A stretch of 64,000 nt of DNA from Sweltsa coloradensis (GCA_024449915.1 JAMZAV010000100.1:558001-622000); one strand, 5' to 3'; shown: positions 23,783 through 37,344, counted from the first letter of the stretch. Program-made: numbers and translations. Notes: generated by a model from the sequence alone, not told the origin.

Positions 23783-24280
23783 CTAGACCAGATTGTATAT
23801 TTCAGGATCAAACTTCAAGTTGACAATGGAAATCTTGGTTATCTTGGGTAGGTCGTAGAAGTACTGTATTATTTGCGTGGAGAGGACGATGGAGTTGGCG
23901 TGCAGCTTGAGATATGTGAGGGTGGTCAAGGGGTTGACGGCGATGAGGTCGGAGAAGGCGTTGAGCACTTCGGGCTCATGCGACAACGTGACGTGTTCCC
24001 ACGAGATCGCGATGGACTTGATGTTCCTGGCGTGTGTGAGGCAGAGTAGGAGGCCGAGACCGTCACAAGCGAAGTCCAGGAGGTTCTCGAACATTACCTC
24101 GCTCGTGTCGTGAGAAGTGTAGTGGTAGATGGGGGCGTCCTTACTGCCGACCACGGAGATGATAAGCGTTTAGAGATACCGGCAGCTCCTTTCAATGACC
24201 TTGACATTATCCATAGTCAGGTTGTAGCTATCACGAAGAAATATAGATTTCAGGTGGATCCCTTTGATGAGGATGGAATC
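23783..24280 (-). pseudogene. Terminal exon of a possible LRR/F-box-type gene, with one in-frame stop
   Basis: The minus strand opens after an acceptor (TTTTTCAG, boundary at 24280) and stays open to TAG at 23783, except for one TAA near 24167. AATAAA begins directly after the stop, as expected for a last exon. The codon third positions are GC-rich, unlike the surrounding AT-rich DNA. The protein has leucine-rich spacing, for example LTTLTYLKLHANSI and LPKITKISIVNLKF, which resembles LRR strands of F-box proteins; this is inference. The TAA falls where such repeats usually have CRYLKTL, so AAA to TAA is likely. Earlier exons were not found. Confidence 0.45.
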
Positions 24281-24304
24281 CTGAAAAATGTTATTCTATA
24301 CTAG

Positions 24305-24890
24305 CAATGACAAAATGAAGTTGGATGGAAATCATAGTTAAATAACGTACAATTCACTGAAAATGCACAGCCTTCAACGCTTATGTACTCAAACGTGCAA
24401 TAATCCGTATTTTTTTATATATGTTGTCCATGAGTTAGTTTTATAAATCCTAATAATGTATGAAAACATTGCGCTAACGGACCAAAATAATTTGTGAATT
24501 TATGCTTGAATCACATTTTAGTAAAATTATTTACACTTTTTTGCCATGTCTGCATTTTTTAACAATGATATCATATGACTATTAAAAATTGGTTGTAAAC
24601 AATGGTTAGAACATACAATTACCTGCAAATTGGTATAAGAAAAAATAAAATCGGTTAACTCTGTCACGAACTATGTACATTTTAAGATAGTACCGACTAA
24701 GCTTTTCAATGATCGCACATCCAAAAACAAAATGGCTACTAAAAAAAAACTGATACCACAATTCGAAGTGACATCCTCCCTAGAGATGTTTCAAAAGGTG
24801 CATACTACCACGTGGTCAAGTCAGATTTGAGATGTTAAGTGGGTTGAGCCAACTTCGTTAATGTCGGTCCTACAGGAATTAGCTCTTGGA
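24305..24890. other. No gene recognised; expected upstream intron of the LRR-like exon
   Basis: AT-rich with no repeat ends. On the minus strand this would be intron sequence upstream of the exon at 24280. Confidence 0.35.
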
Positions 24891-24896
24891 CTAGAG

Positions 24897-25141
24897 TGAG
24901 CGAGTCATGCGTTGAATACCCGGGAACATTTGCAATCAAGTTTGATAATTATATTGGTATGAATAATAGAGTTTTTAAGTTTAGTTGGTAGAAGGGCGCG
25001 TGAACTGTAAGGCCACAATACGCCACTCTAGCCTATGATAGACTATGGGTGCCTTAGGTAGGGGGAAGAAAGGGAATGTTACCGGGTACTCAACACATGA
25101 CTCCCTCACTCGTCTAACAACGACTTTGGCGTTTTCCTAGT
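24897..25141 (+). mobile_element. Second Helentron-like family, complete short copy E2
   Basis: The left end AGTGAGCGAGTCATGCG through CCCGGGAACATT is inverted at the right (AATGTTACCGGGTACTC through CTCCCTCACT). A tail TCTAACAACGACTTTGGCG ending CCTAG follows. The architecture (subterminal inverted repeat plus CTAG tail) equals that of H1-H4, although sequence similarity is limited to the tail. Confidence 0.6.
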
Positions 25142-25144
25142 AAT

Positions 25145-26030
25145 ATTACATATTCAGAAGAGAGTGGAGATAAAACACATTTGGAAGCCGTTGTGTTGAG
25201 GGAGTGCGATGGTGGTTTGTTATTCCAATTTGCTGAGATGTTTACTAGTTAAACACGCAGAACAATAATTGTGAAATTAATTAAGGCTCAAGAGTTCCCT
25301 CGCTAAGAAGACGCTTCCCCCCCCAACCCCTCCAGAGATCACACCACCCTAACCCCGCGAAACAAAAAACTAGACGAAAATATAATTGAGGGTATTAACC
25401 CATATTCACAAAATATTTCGAACGAGTCGTATTGTCGTAAACATTCAACCAATGTGTGTATGTTATCCTATACTGTATATTTTATTATTTGGAATATAAA
25501 GAAATTTTCAATTTAATTACTGTTGATATGAAATACATCTTGAAACGTTGTTTGGTTTTGGAGAATTAATATCTGATACACATAATATATACTCAAATCG
25601 TCTGTGTACATACGCTTACACTATGCACAAACATTAATATTTGAGTACAGTTGGCTTATTTCTGTGAATATAACATTGGCTATGTAATTTCACATTCAGT
25701 TAGTTTTGATTATTATTTGTCACAGCTAATTAATTGGCGTGAGCTAGTGGTAAAAAGCAAGAAAGAAGAGGACGATATTGACGGAAAAGATGAAATAGAA
25801 GACGAAGAAATTGAAGGGGAAGAAGACATGACAGGCCCGGCAAGCCGGTGTTAATAAACTCTTTGTGCCAAAAAAATCCAAGAAAATCCAACATAAGTCG
25901 GGTCAGGGGGTGGCTAACCACCAGATTTTCTAGGGCCCCCAGAGTATATATATATGTCACATATTGTCGAACTTAATAATATGTGTGCCTCTGATAAAAA
26001 TGAAATACCATTGCTAGACTGAAGTTTCCG
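25145..26030. other. No gene recognised; acidic frame at 25741-25854
   Basis: A short lysine/glutamate-rich frame ends at 25854. Its composition is explained by an AAGAAG/GAAGAA tract, so coding is not supported. Confidence 0.35.
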
Positions 26031-26034
26031 TTTC

Positions 26035-26330
26035 TTATCTAGGGCGATGGTCGTCGCCCGCAGCCAAGCGCATGCGACTGCTTAGGCGACGACGAACTCG
26101 CGGCCTTGTATACCGCTACCCGAGTTGGGGGTTTTCAGCTATCTGCACACGCCGCCCCGAAAGATTTACAATCTTGAAACTCGGTATATGACCTGAAAGT
26201 GGTCAATGACCTACAAAAAAAATCAACCCGATCCGATTACCCGTTCTGTGTTGAAAAAGAGTCTGAACATCGTCGAAAACCTTCCGGCTGGCTGGCTGGC
26301 TGGCTAGTTACTTAATTCTCCTCGGAGCAA
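26035..26330 (+). repeat. Hairpin-headed dispersed repeat, copy F1
   Basis: It opens with the inverted repeat GGGCGATGGTCGTCGCCC, then GCAGCCAAGCGCATGCGAC. It ends with CCCGATCCGATTACCCG, TCTGAACATCGTC and (GGCT)n. The copy at 60513 has the same order: a different hairpin, GGGCCAAGCCATGCGCGAC, CCCGATCTGCTGATGCG and GGCTGGCTG. Confidence 0.5.
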
Positions 26331-26335
26331 TATTG

Positions 26336-27060
26336 AGCCCTACAGAGAAAACGGTAAATCTTAGAACTATGAAATTTGGATCACACTTAGATGTACCTCA
26401 GACGCAGTGGCTTTTGCTTTCAAAACCAAAATCGGGTAACAGGGACAGGAGAAAATAAAAATTTGGATGATAATCAAAACACGTAATTACTAAGGCGTGG
26501 TAATTTGTACAAACTTGAAATTAAACATGCTCTTGAATTATAAATATCTTGCGACCAAAACACAAAGGGCTAAATTTGGGAAATACCATGGGCCTAAAAA
26601 TTACAAAAAACATATCTGAACTTTAAAAATGAATCATTCAAAGAAAACGCTAAAACTGAGAAATTTCAAAAGTGGAATACACTTTGATATCTCTCATTCT
26701 TTATCACTTTTGAATATGAAAAGCAAAATTGGGTAACGGGTACCGGAGAAAATCAAAATTATCAAAAACTAAGTAGTTTCGTACTCTTATGAATAAGACG
26801 CTATACAGAGAAAACGGTTCATCTTAGAACTTTGAAACTTTTGCCACACTTAGATGTCCCTCATGCGCAATCACTTTAGCTTTCAAAACCAAATCCGGGC
26901 AATGGTGACCGGGGAAAATCAAAATCAAAATCAAAACGCGTAATTACTCAGTCGTAGTAATTTGTACAAGCTTGAAATTAAACATGCTTTTAACCATTAT
27001 TAATATCTAGGGCTTAAAACACAAAGGGGCAAATTTGGGGGACCATGGGTCCAAAAATGT
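26336..27060 (+). repeat. Tandem repeat, 463-bp period with a shorter third unit
   Basis: TACAGAGAAAACGG starts at 26341 and 26804. Both are followed by ATCTTAGAACT, CACACTTAGATGT, TTTCAAAACCAAA and AACATGCT. A diverged unit near 26640 has ACTGAGAAATTTCAAAAG and TTGGGTAACGGGTACCGG. It follows F1 directly and may be part of the same element. Confidence 0.7.
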
Positions 27061-27144
27061 CAAAAACCAACTCTGAACTTAACAAATTTAATCATTGAAA
27101 GTCCATCATTCACGCCTTGATAGGAAACAAACAGCATAAAGATG

Positions 27145-27484
27145 TAATATCCCCACAAATACAAAAATTTGTAAAAAAAAACAAAAAAAACGGCAGCCAA
27201 GCTCTCCTTCAAAAGTCTTCGGCTGTGAATGGTGTGAGATATAGAAGGCCAAACCATTTTTTATGATTTCGAGTTTAAAAATGTTACTTTCTTACCACAA
27301 AAATCGTTGGCTTGGCGCTCGTCAACAGGCGAAATGATCTCACTTCTTTTCAAAGTGAAACTAGGGAGAAAGAATGAAAAGCTTGGCTCAACTTCTATAT
27401 CTCACACCATTCACAGCCGAAGACTTTAGAACGAGAGCTTGGCTTCCGTTTTTTTTTATTTTATTGTATTTGTGGGGATTATAT
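27145..27484. mobile_element. Long palindromic foldback element P1
   Basis: Arms of about 105 bp with inverted ends AATATCCCCACAAATACA; CAGCCAAGCTCTC and CTTCGGCTGTGAATGGTGTG are in the left arm and their inverse in the right. The centre contains GGCTTGGCGCTCGTCA and GGCGAAATGAT, shared with P2. It has no coding potential. Confidence 0.8.
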
Positions 27485-27489
27485 TATAC

Positions 27490-30400
27490 GGTAAACTTGT
27501 TCTTTATAAATACATTTTAAAATCTGTTTAATATACCACAATACCGGTACAGTATTGTTTGAGTGCAATAAGTTTGCCTTAACTATTGCTTTAGATAGGC
27601 CTACCGCAAAATTTCTTCATTTCACTATTCGAGAAGTTTTTACGAGATGATTTACGAATTCCCACTGGTTGAGTCAAATTTCAGAAAACCCTTCAGTCAG
27701 GACTGCCGTTGCTCAAATCAATCTGGAACCTCAAGTCCACATGAGCTCGACTTAACCATGCACTCTGTCGGTCACAGCTTATTCCGACTCCAAGCTCAAA
27801 TAAGTTAACAGGGTATTCAGCTAATCCAAATGCAAAGCAGCTTATATGCATATTTCTTACCTCAACGAGTAGAAGCATTGCCTAGCTAGTTCAGAACACA
27901 GCTAATGTACTTTGATGTATGAACATGTTTGGTTCCCACCGAAATTATTTGACAAGATTTACAAGGGCTTAATGGAATTACTCAAAGCAACAACACAGTT
28001 TCAATATAGAGAATTAAACCAAGCTTATACTTCACACTATGGCACTTTTGCAATTGCTTTCCGTTGTCCTGTATTTTCTATCTGCTAAAGTGAACATAAT
28101 CCTTGCATTAAAAGTTATGGCAAGCGACGGAGATAGTTCATGCATTAAGTGCGGGAGTTGACGGATTCGATTCTCACCAACACCAATCCTGTCTGAAGGT
28201 TTTAAACAGCCCTTGCACATTCCCTTGAAAACTACCCTTACTCCGCAAATCTAGGTGGATAAGTTCATTGACCTTAAACAGGTTTCCCATGAGAAATTTT
28301 AAAAAATCATTCTCACATGCATTATCATTGTTTATTAATTATAATAATTTACAGTTCCGTAAATCATCCACATTGTGTTCCATGAGCTATAATTTTGATT
28401 ATTTTATTCTTGATCTAACCGTCAGATAAATAGAATTTACTGTAGGACTTTGTTACATCGTGTTGTCCTGACTAGAGCCTGGCCTATACATGAGGCCACC
28501 AATCATTGACAACAATCTGTCCCTGACAGGCGGGCTAGAGTTATTGCCAATACCTGCAACTGATTTCATTGGGATTATTGTGCATCGATCACATGCAGTC
28601 AACCCTACTGGAAGGATCACAATTGTATATGGGCGAAAGCAAAATGGTGTTTTCTATAGAAGAAAGCAAAATTTGATTTCGAAAATCGAAAAAGACTTGT
28701 TTAAAGGTTAAGCGAAAGAGTAGGCTCTACTTCAACATTGTGTTTTGTTTCTTAATTTTTTCGTATGGTTTTTAGTGTTAAGGTACTTCGAATAACGGGC
28801 GATAAAAATGTAATAAATTCGATTATACTTCTTTATTATCTAAATGAGATCTCTTTAACCCATTGAAAACAATTATAAAATAATTTCTGCTAAAATTATA
28901 TAAATTGCACACGTTTATAATCTATACTCATTTTTTTATAAACAATATTTCTAAGCTTTTCCAGCTTCAATGGTAAGATAGTTTTAAATGATCGATGGTG
29001 GATGCAATCGAAAATATGTCTCAAAATCTCTTTAATACCTAAACAGGTATTTTTACTCACGTGTAAGCTTATACACATTAAATAAACACCTGATTCACCC
29101 CTGGTGAATTTTAAACTTAATTGACAAAAACGTAATACACATTTGCGTTCAATTACAATGATCTCGAATCTAACGCCGCTGCAAATAATGATAGTGGATT
29201 GAGGATAGGCTATCTCTATTCGCTATCTTTGAATGGGGGAATAATTAAAGTAGCTTGGAGCCAGATCTTTTTGTGCCATTAGCATTGTATAGCGAGGACT
29301 GAATATGCACAGTCAAGCACTTAACTTGTGCAATGATAAGATTCTTAATTACTAAAGCATTAAAAAAGATGTGGAGATATGCCAGATCTGATTGGAATTA
29401 AGCCCGCAGAATATTATTCTCGGAACCTCGAATTAGTATAATCTACCATTGTCCATTAACTACGGTATTGACGGTACTTTAGGTTTTTGTCTATGTGAAA
29501 ATATGTTTTAATGTTACAACTGATGTTTAGTCCAATTAAAATAATGTAGGTAAAAATTGAAGTATTATTTGTATAAATTGATTTAAATGTAGGTTCCGTA
29601 AAGTTTGGTATGTAATTCATAATTGTATTGCATGGAAAAAGCTTACAGATTTTAAGTGTGCCGGTACTGTTTAATAATTTTCTCACACTCAAATGGACAT
29701 TATATTTTCAAACACATGACATTCGAATAAGTATCTGGGATAAACCTGCAGAGTTTCATATTACTCTTTATAGTTTTTTATATTTTAAAAGTATTCATTT
29801 GCAATCAGTACTTTATTTAGTTTGTTTTCCATTAATTCTAACCGACTAGCATTCATATTGCACACACTCAGGCCGATTTCTCTGTTTAGATGATCGAAGT
29901 ACACTGAATTAGGCTGCAGTTGGAAAATATGTGCTTAGTAAGAATGTATACATTTTCACCCATGCAACATGTTTTCTGAATATTGTTTGTTTCATAACAA
30001 GTGCTGCATCTACCAAAATAATTGTTTCTTTTGTTATATAAACTGACATGAACTATGTACATTCACGTGAGCATGTTGTGTATGTACTTTTCAAAACTCC
30101 TGCGGGAGACAACTTCGGTATTTAAAATATTTCCCATTAATTTCCTGTCGAAGACTTGAGTGCACTTTAGAAATAACCTGTATTTCAATTCCAAATTGAT
30201 TGGATGAAAGTTTATACCAAAGAGTGGGATGATGAAGTTGAACAATTCACGATTTTACTACCGAGAAAAGTTTTCTTAAATGAACGTGACAGTTTACGCT
30301 CATAGCTGGTTCCCGGTACCTAATAATGGAGGGCTTTTATTATTTCAACCTTTAATTATTACACTATTTAAATTGCAGATTTAAATAATTTTCTAAAGCT

Positions 30401-31880
30401 AGGTGTTGAAGATAATTGACGCCCTCTCATCCGAGGCTGGTTGAGATATTCTAGGGCTAACACAAAATATTTCTACTACCCCCATGGGCAAGCATATTAT
30501 TTAGTTTAATTATTGAATCCAATAAGTTATTGTACCGCTAAAAGCATAGTTTCGATAATGTATCACCAAACAAGTATTTACGTTCACGGTCAAGGATTGT
30601 TTGTGTCAACAAAACATCGAATTCAAATTCATTCATGTATCCAGAACATCTGCATATCTTTGTAAATAACCTACCTTTAAATTATTATTTCATAACTTGT
30701 GTAGATATAATCTTGCCAACCCCTCCCAGCCAAAAGATTTAGTGAAATTTGAACAAACATTACCATTTTTATGAATAGTAGCATCATTAATGCGGTCTAG
30801 CGAAAAGTGTCTCGGACGAAAGAACTTTTAATTTCCAACTGGTTAATTTCTACCCCTGTATAACTCTTGTTAAGAATGAACTGTCTAGTGAGACGTTCAT
30901 GTACGTAGAGGCCTAATGTTTCTCGAGCCTTGGCGTGCATAGTAGGGAAACGCAGCTGGGACGCATTTGTTTTCAGTCCCCCACGTCATCGACGCATTAC
31001 ACTCCACCCCTCTACCACCCCCACAATCCTTCCCGCTCAACCCCCCCCCCTCTCTCTCTCCTCTCTCGCTCCCTCTCTCAACTTCTCTGTTGCTCTTTGG
31101 CTACGATCTAAATTAATTTTAAGATTTATTGAGTTTAATAACCATGTTTTGTCTTGAAAATAAATATTCTCTGGAATTTCTGTTTGAATTTCGCCAGCTA
31201 GTTGGGACAGAAAGCTGCATTTGGATGTGTGCAATAATGAAACTAAGCAGCACCGGAGCGCTTATTCTATCTTGGGGTGATAACACGAGAAAGGTTCAAT
31301 GATAATAATCGCAAATCATCTTCAGGTGTCTGGCTTACTCCCTAGACGGTAGATTATACAGGTCACTGCCATTTCTTTATTTGAAAGGTAGACATGACGT
31401 CTAGCATGGGTTATAAGTAACATTTCCATCTGAAATTTTCCGTCGAGGTATAAAAGTATGCATCAGTGTCAGAGTAAAACGAGTTTGATAATTCTTTGTT
31501 GAACTCTGGCGAGACAAAAAGCGATGTGAATGGTTAAAACACGTTCCGTCATCATCTTATCTTCCTAGAACGAGAGATAAAAAGAGAGGGGTGCTAGTTA
31601 CGACCGTAGTTGGCGCTGCAATGGGGCAATGTAATCACTCCCATGTCTAATGCATCTCTGCTATACTTGTTCTTCACTAATGTTGCCTTCTGACAGAAGG
31701 GCTCAACCTAGGCGATTAATGTAAACCAATTGTGAGTATAAGAACACCATGTACCGAAATACACATTTTAAAACTTCTTTGCGATATTTTTTATAGAAAT
31801 ATAAAGGGTTAAAAAACAATTGGTTATATACAATTTGACTAGTTTCTTGAACTGTTATTACACATTGGTTTTCCTTCTCA
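27490..31880. other. No gene recognised; CT-rich tract and one box B
   Basis: A tRNA-like GATTCGATTCTCACC occurs at about 28173-28190. A pyrimidine-rich tract runs 31040-31085. Frames such as 28490-28711 and 29628-29849 have no recognisable domain. Confidence 0.35.
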
Positions 31881-31885
31881 AACCC

Positions 31886-31982
31886 GATATACATACAATA
31901 TACAATATACAATATACACATACATACACCCGATACCCCGATACCCCGATACCCCGATACCCCGATCCCCATACCCGATACA
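31886..31982. repeat. (ATACAAT)n and (CCCGATAC)n microsatellites
   Basis: Three to four ATACAAT-type units are followed by five ACCCCGAT-type units and an imperfect close. Confidence 0.9.
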
Positions 31983-33550
31983 ATATATCGGGCATTTAGT
32001 CGTGAAAGAGTTACATCTTTAAATTTCCATTTTCTCGTCAAAATTTCGGTTTTGAATTTGCCTCGTAGATTCTGATTATAAATCACGTTTGAAATAAACC
32101 TAATAACAAACGGGACAGCAGCCCATTGGGCCTGGGTTTGAATTCGCATAAGGGACAAACCTCAAACGTGGGCATAAGGTTCGTTTTATCAAGAACGCAG
32201 AGTAGAGAAGAAAAACTTGGAAAGCACGAAGGGTATGAGGGTGGGGGTGATAAGGAGAAAAGTGGTGGAAGGGGACTTGTGAAGAAACTTCACTGTGAGG
32301 CCCTAGTAGCTAGATAACATTAGAAGACGTAAATCAGAGTAAATTCCTAAAAGGGGTGGAGCCAGATCGCGAGGCGTGAACCTCCTGCCACCCCGCCACC
32401 CCTGCCCCGGACGACGTTGCCTCCAAGTGGTTGGTTTTAGTTGCTTCTACTGCTGTTACCGGGATCCCTAGCTGCAAGAACTTGCAGAGTGATTTGTGGG
32501 TAGCTCAGGCTTGCACCGACACACGATACTCGACCCGACCCTACCCTACCCAGCTACCCGCCGGCTCACCGACTTCATTATTATTCACGTTTACCTTCAT
32601 CGGATCACACTCAGACCCCACACACACTTGACAAGGAATTCTTGATATAGGACACCTACTAGTGATTAGAAACTTAGGAGTAGGCCTACCCACATAGCCG
32701 TTGAGATGCCAAGCACGATAAATACACCCAAGAGAGATTTTCGATACTGCCAACGAGCACAAGCTAGAACAAGCTCGAAGAGAATCTCGTCTACCTGATT
32801 GGCCTATTGTATGCATCCCAGTCTACTACGCACGATGACGTAATAATATCTTGAAAGTGCGGGGCAGCGAAGTTTGTTACTTCTCGTAGTTGAACCATAG
32901 CTTTAGTATCAGGTAAGAGAAAACGCTCATTGACAAATCAAAAACTTAGAAAATCCTGTTCGTGCAATTAGTAAAATACAAATAAGAAATGTATGTATTT
33001 TTTCAACATCTCATAACGTTGTTCGGGTACCGAATGAGTAGTGACTATTGAATTTCCTTCGTATCTTGAAATCAAATGTGACTTTGGGTGAATGATTACA
33101 ATAGAGAGGGCGATTGCGATGTAGTAGGGGATGAAGTAGCTAGATGTGGAGCAGTGTGTCAGTATATCTCGGCCGCCGAGTGGTGGGCAAACATGCACAG
33201 GCGCAAGGACAAGGTGGGGTGATCAGGCATTAGTTGGACCCTAGTTTCGTAGACACAAGGGACAGCCGGGTGAAGTTGGCTCAATCTACAGTCACCCATT
33301 ATTATATATTAATATATAATATATAATATACATCAAGAGGGACAACCCCAGGAGTTTTCGAGACGTCCTGGAAAATATTTTGATTTACAACAGGTGGTGG
33401 GATTGGGATGGTCTATTCGTACTTTCAGGAAACATTTGAATATTTACCATTTGGTAATCATTTTTCCCCTTTTATATTTTTTGTTTCAAATGTATTTTAT
33501 AATTTACTGTTAGTCTGTGTTTTGAGGTAAAAGCTGTGGCTGCAGAGACT
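31983..33550. other. No gene recognised; GC-richer 32340-32640
   Basis: A GC-richer block with opposing short frames (32431-32631 plus, 32541-32816 minus) has no recognisable product or ends. Confidence 0.35.
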
Positions 33551-33559
33551 AAAATAAAG

Positions 33560-34168
33560 TAGAGGTGAATGACTACCCGAAATTTCGAGTCGAGTCGAGT
33601 ATTATGGCACTTGACTCGAACTCTAGTATTTAATGTAATAATTTAGAATTTAATAATAAAAAATGATTTTGGTGGAGGTGCCGGGTAGCTTATAATTAAT
33701 TCGTCCAGGTTCGTACACATGGCGAAGGTGTCGGGTCATTAATCGCCAGTGAAAACTAAAAATCGATCTAGATTTTTGGCGCTCCTTACCAACCCTTTTT
33801 AGCCAAAATAGTAGGCCAGTATTTTGATACACATTTTTATATTTTTCGAACTTTTGATCTTTTTCATGAGAGTAAATTTTGAAATTACACCAACATTTTC
33901 ACTTAATATCAATGGCATATATAGCCTTGCCCTAAAAATGATAAATTTAATATGATACTCTGCCGGCACTTTTGGAGCCTACATAGGCCTACATACTATC
34001 ATCAATAAATAAAATTTATATTGTACGTATTGTAAAGTGTCAAAGAGTAACAGCGAAATAACAAAACCAAGTACTCGGACTCGCATTGGCCAAAAAACTT
34101 GATTTGTTTTTATACACGGATTCGGACTCGAATAACCAAACTAACAAAATGGGGCTTGCACACCCCTA
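33560..34168. mobile_element. hAT-like MITE with (GAGTC) subterminal repeats
   Basis: The left end TAGAGGTGAATGACTACC and the inverted right end TAGGGGTGTGCAAGCCCC fit a known hAT MITE style, with CGAGTCGAGTCGAG and inverted GGACTCG repeats inside each end. A clear 8-bp duplication was not found, so boundaries may be off by a few bases. A family A core (GGTGGAGGTGCCGGG) sits at 33670. Confidence 0.5.
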
Positions 34169-34169
34169 A

Positions 34170-37100
34170 AACACCCCTCCAGATTATACCAGTAAGACGT
34201 GGGGAATTGTGAGAGCTATATTTTTATGGCGGATATTATGACGTTTTTGTAGTATTTTGCGTGCTCAACTATACTTAAACTCAAATTACAAATTCAATGC
34301 TCAGCACTTTATAATTGTTTAAAGAATTTACTACAGCATTGACAAATGGGAATACAAATTGGCAAAAGGGAATGCTGTACAAAGCGTATTGTGTAAGGTA
34401 CCCAAATCTCCCCAATGAAGACAGTTTTCAATTTGATTGGCCGTGTTTTTAAGTATGACATTCCCAACCATAATATAAAGTTTTTGGTATCCTCTTGTTT
34501 TCGTTTTAAACGTGTCCAGAACATAAATTGTATCTTCTATACACGTTGAGGGATATGGTCTGGAAGCAAACTGGTTTATTTCTTTGAATTGCTGCGTGTT
34601 TATCATTCGGTTGGGTTGGGAGTGGAACGTCTCATCCTTTATCCTTTGAGTTGAGATAGCAGTGACGCTATCTTGTGGCAAGTGACAGCACCAAAGCTTT
34701 CAAGGAACGGTGAGCCTATCCCTACTCTAGAAATATCAAAGATACCGAGACGCATAAAAACAAAGAAGCAGTAAGCATTGATTTATGGTAGGGTCATTAT
34801 ATCACAGGTTCATTTTCAGTTTTCACAGACATTTGAATAATTTTTTTATTGGAGTAAGTTTTGTGTTTCTATCTGAACAAACATAAAAACAATACTTATT
34901 TCAATTCATGTAAGAATGAAGTGAAGTTGACTGCCACCTCCACACCCCCATACAGGCGGAAGAAAATTTACCAGAACTTACTCAATTGTTGTTGTTTTTG
35001 GGGTTATTCCATCCTGTCTCAAAATAATAATTTAAAGGTGGAACGTCACTTTTTCAATATGGTCATACTTCGCGTGAAATTCGAAGCCCGGATTCCATCA
35101 GGCATGGACCTGCGTCTACTGTGTTATGAGACAAAGATTGACGTGCATATAATGTAACCGTCTACTAGTTCATTTACAACAATCTATTTTCCGAGTGGTA
35201 CATTATTAAACATTTTGTTATGCGCTTCGTTGCTAGAATATTTCGAAAGTTCCCTGAATTTACAACAAATTTTTTTACAATGTTTTAACGGTTGGATGAG
35301 CTTGGGCCAACTTTTTTCACAATGTTAAATGTCTAAATAAAAACTCGCTTGATCGGCAAATCCAGCTAATTGCACATCATTCGGGATCACTTTTTGACCC
35401 CCAATGTTCACCTATATTTTTTTTTCAAATTTTGGGAAGATGTTTATAACAGATAAGTTAAGCAGGTTTCCCTCAATAAATAAATCTTTTAAAAAAAGTA
35501 GTGAAGCATTATATAATAAAAATAAAATAGTGGTTATGCATGTATCGTTTAGTAACTAACATTAAATATTACATAATAAATTCAAAACCACAATTATTAA
35601 AAAGTATATGCGTGTGTGCGTGTGTGGTAAAAGTTGTGTGTTTTTATCATTAGCCTAAATTAATCCAAGAATATCGTTGAATATACTGAGTTGAGTACAC
35701 AATGTAGCGCAACCAAGAACCTTTCGATGGCACATTTAGAAGTGAAGCCCTTCAGCCTCAGATAGACCTACTTAGAAGAATATCAAAATATCAAATTAAG
35801 GCGGATGGCCATAGCCTGCCTACCTGAATGGTCTCAGCCAAAAAAAGCGAGATTCTTTGAAGTACGGTTCATAACGAATTGGCCGTTGCCATTATACATA
35901 GCTGTTGTCAACATGCCAACAATGTAATGTGCGTCATTATTAAATTACACACATATATATATATATATATAGATATATTCAAAAATTTAAGAGGCCTTGT
36001 TCTATTAAATTGCCACCAGCAATGTGTGTGTGTATAATGTAATACAGAGATATTCGACACTAACCTAAAAAAGGGGGGGATGTTCTGGCAAGGGCAGTGA
36101 AGGGGGCGTTACCACGTTGTGGTTGTCGTTGTCGTTATTGTCGTCTTCGGTAGTGGCGAAGGGGGGAGTGAGTAGTGGGTAACCCCCCTCCAAACTATAT
36201 CGGGGCATATTTTTAAAAGACATCACGAACTGCAGTTTGTGAGGGGTACAACGATTAAACGATTACCTACTTCTACAATTCACTAAAACGAACAGGTATT
36301 ATATACTTTGTGATTATTTAAAAAAGAAAGTTGGAATTTCCAAAAACAGACCACTCTCCGTTCATAGTTGAACTCAAATTTTGAGTTTCTTTGTAATATT
36401 TAGATCACAAATAGTTTCCGTGAAAGTAAGATCGTTTTTAAATGCAGAATGTTTAGTTGTAGTTTTTGAGCTATTTATTGAAGCTATTTCAAAATTGCCT
36501 ATAAGTCATTGTGCAAAATGCGCAATATAGTGCAATACATAATGCATGCACAGTGCCGTGGCAATGATAAATGAGATTGGTTATCGAATTGAAATTTTAC
36601 CCCCAAAAGAAGTGTAGGCCTATATACTATTAATATTTATGTTCTTATTTAAATACAATCCATGGACTTGTAGATGATAACAACGAAATTATTAATAGCA
36701 AGAATAAGCACTATGTTTGAGATTAGGAGGCATAATAGGTAAGATAGATCGATAAGATTTATTCTTCAAATAGACAATTTTACAAGTCCAAATCTCTACT
36801 GAGATGTGCGAAGAGTGGTATATGGTATAAACTATAAAGGTGAGGGCTGTGGCCTCTTGTCATATTTGTTACTTTTATAAGTTTTGGTTGTCATTAAAAA
36901 CAATGGAGGTGTGAAAAGAGTGTGCTATTTTGACCCAGAAAGTAAAGTAATTCAAATAAAGAACATTTAAATATTATACAGTCCATTTAGTAGGCCTAGT
37001 AGTTTATTCACACTACATACAGAACTAGACAACTTGTTACAATGACCTATTAAGTCTGGTGTATTCAAACCAGTATGTTTGTTTTATTATCACTTCTGAC

Positions 37101-37340
37101 TTCATTTTACTTCTGACTTTGGTTCAATTCTCGTAGATATACTCTACATATGTGTGATATTATTATGTAATAATAACGAACTGCTAATAAATTGAATTGA
37201 ATTGAATTGAATTACCCTATTGCTGCTAAATATTCCAGACTTTTTAAAATTTTAACTTTATTATAAAAAGAAGTTCAACTCTAGGAACCTCAGATTCCAC
37301 TCAAAATTCAACAAACAAGTCGAGCACTATTAACCTTGAC
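34170..37340. other. No gene recognised; (TA)n at 35953-35985
   Basis: Two overlapping minus frames at 34309-34681 (71 and 116 codons) are the longest, with no domain recognised and no splice context. A GTTGTCGTTGTCGT tract lies near 36123 and an (ATTGA)n run near 37195. Confidence 0.35.
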
Positions 37341-37344
37341 ACCG

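Noticed and set aside
25741..25854. Acidic Lys/Glu-rich peptide
   Set aside because: Explained by a purine tract; an AG acceptor precedes it but nothing else supports coding.
34309..34681. Two overlapping minus-strand frames (71 and 116 codons)
   Set aside because: No recognisable domain, no splice context, and neither phase is favoured; kept only as an unexplained stretch.
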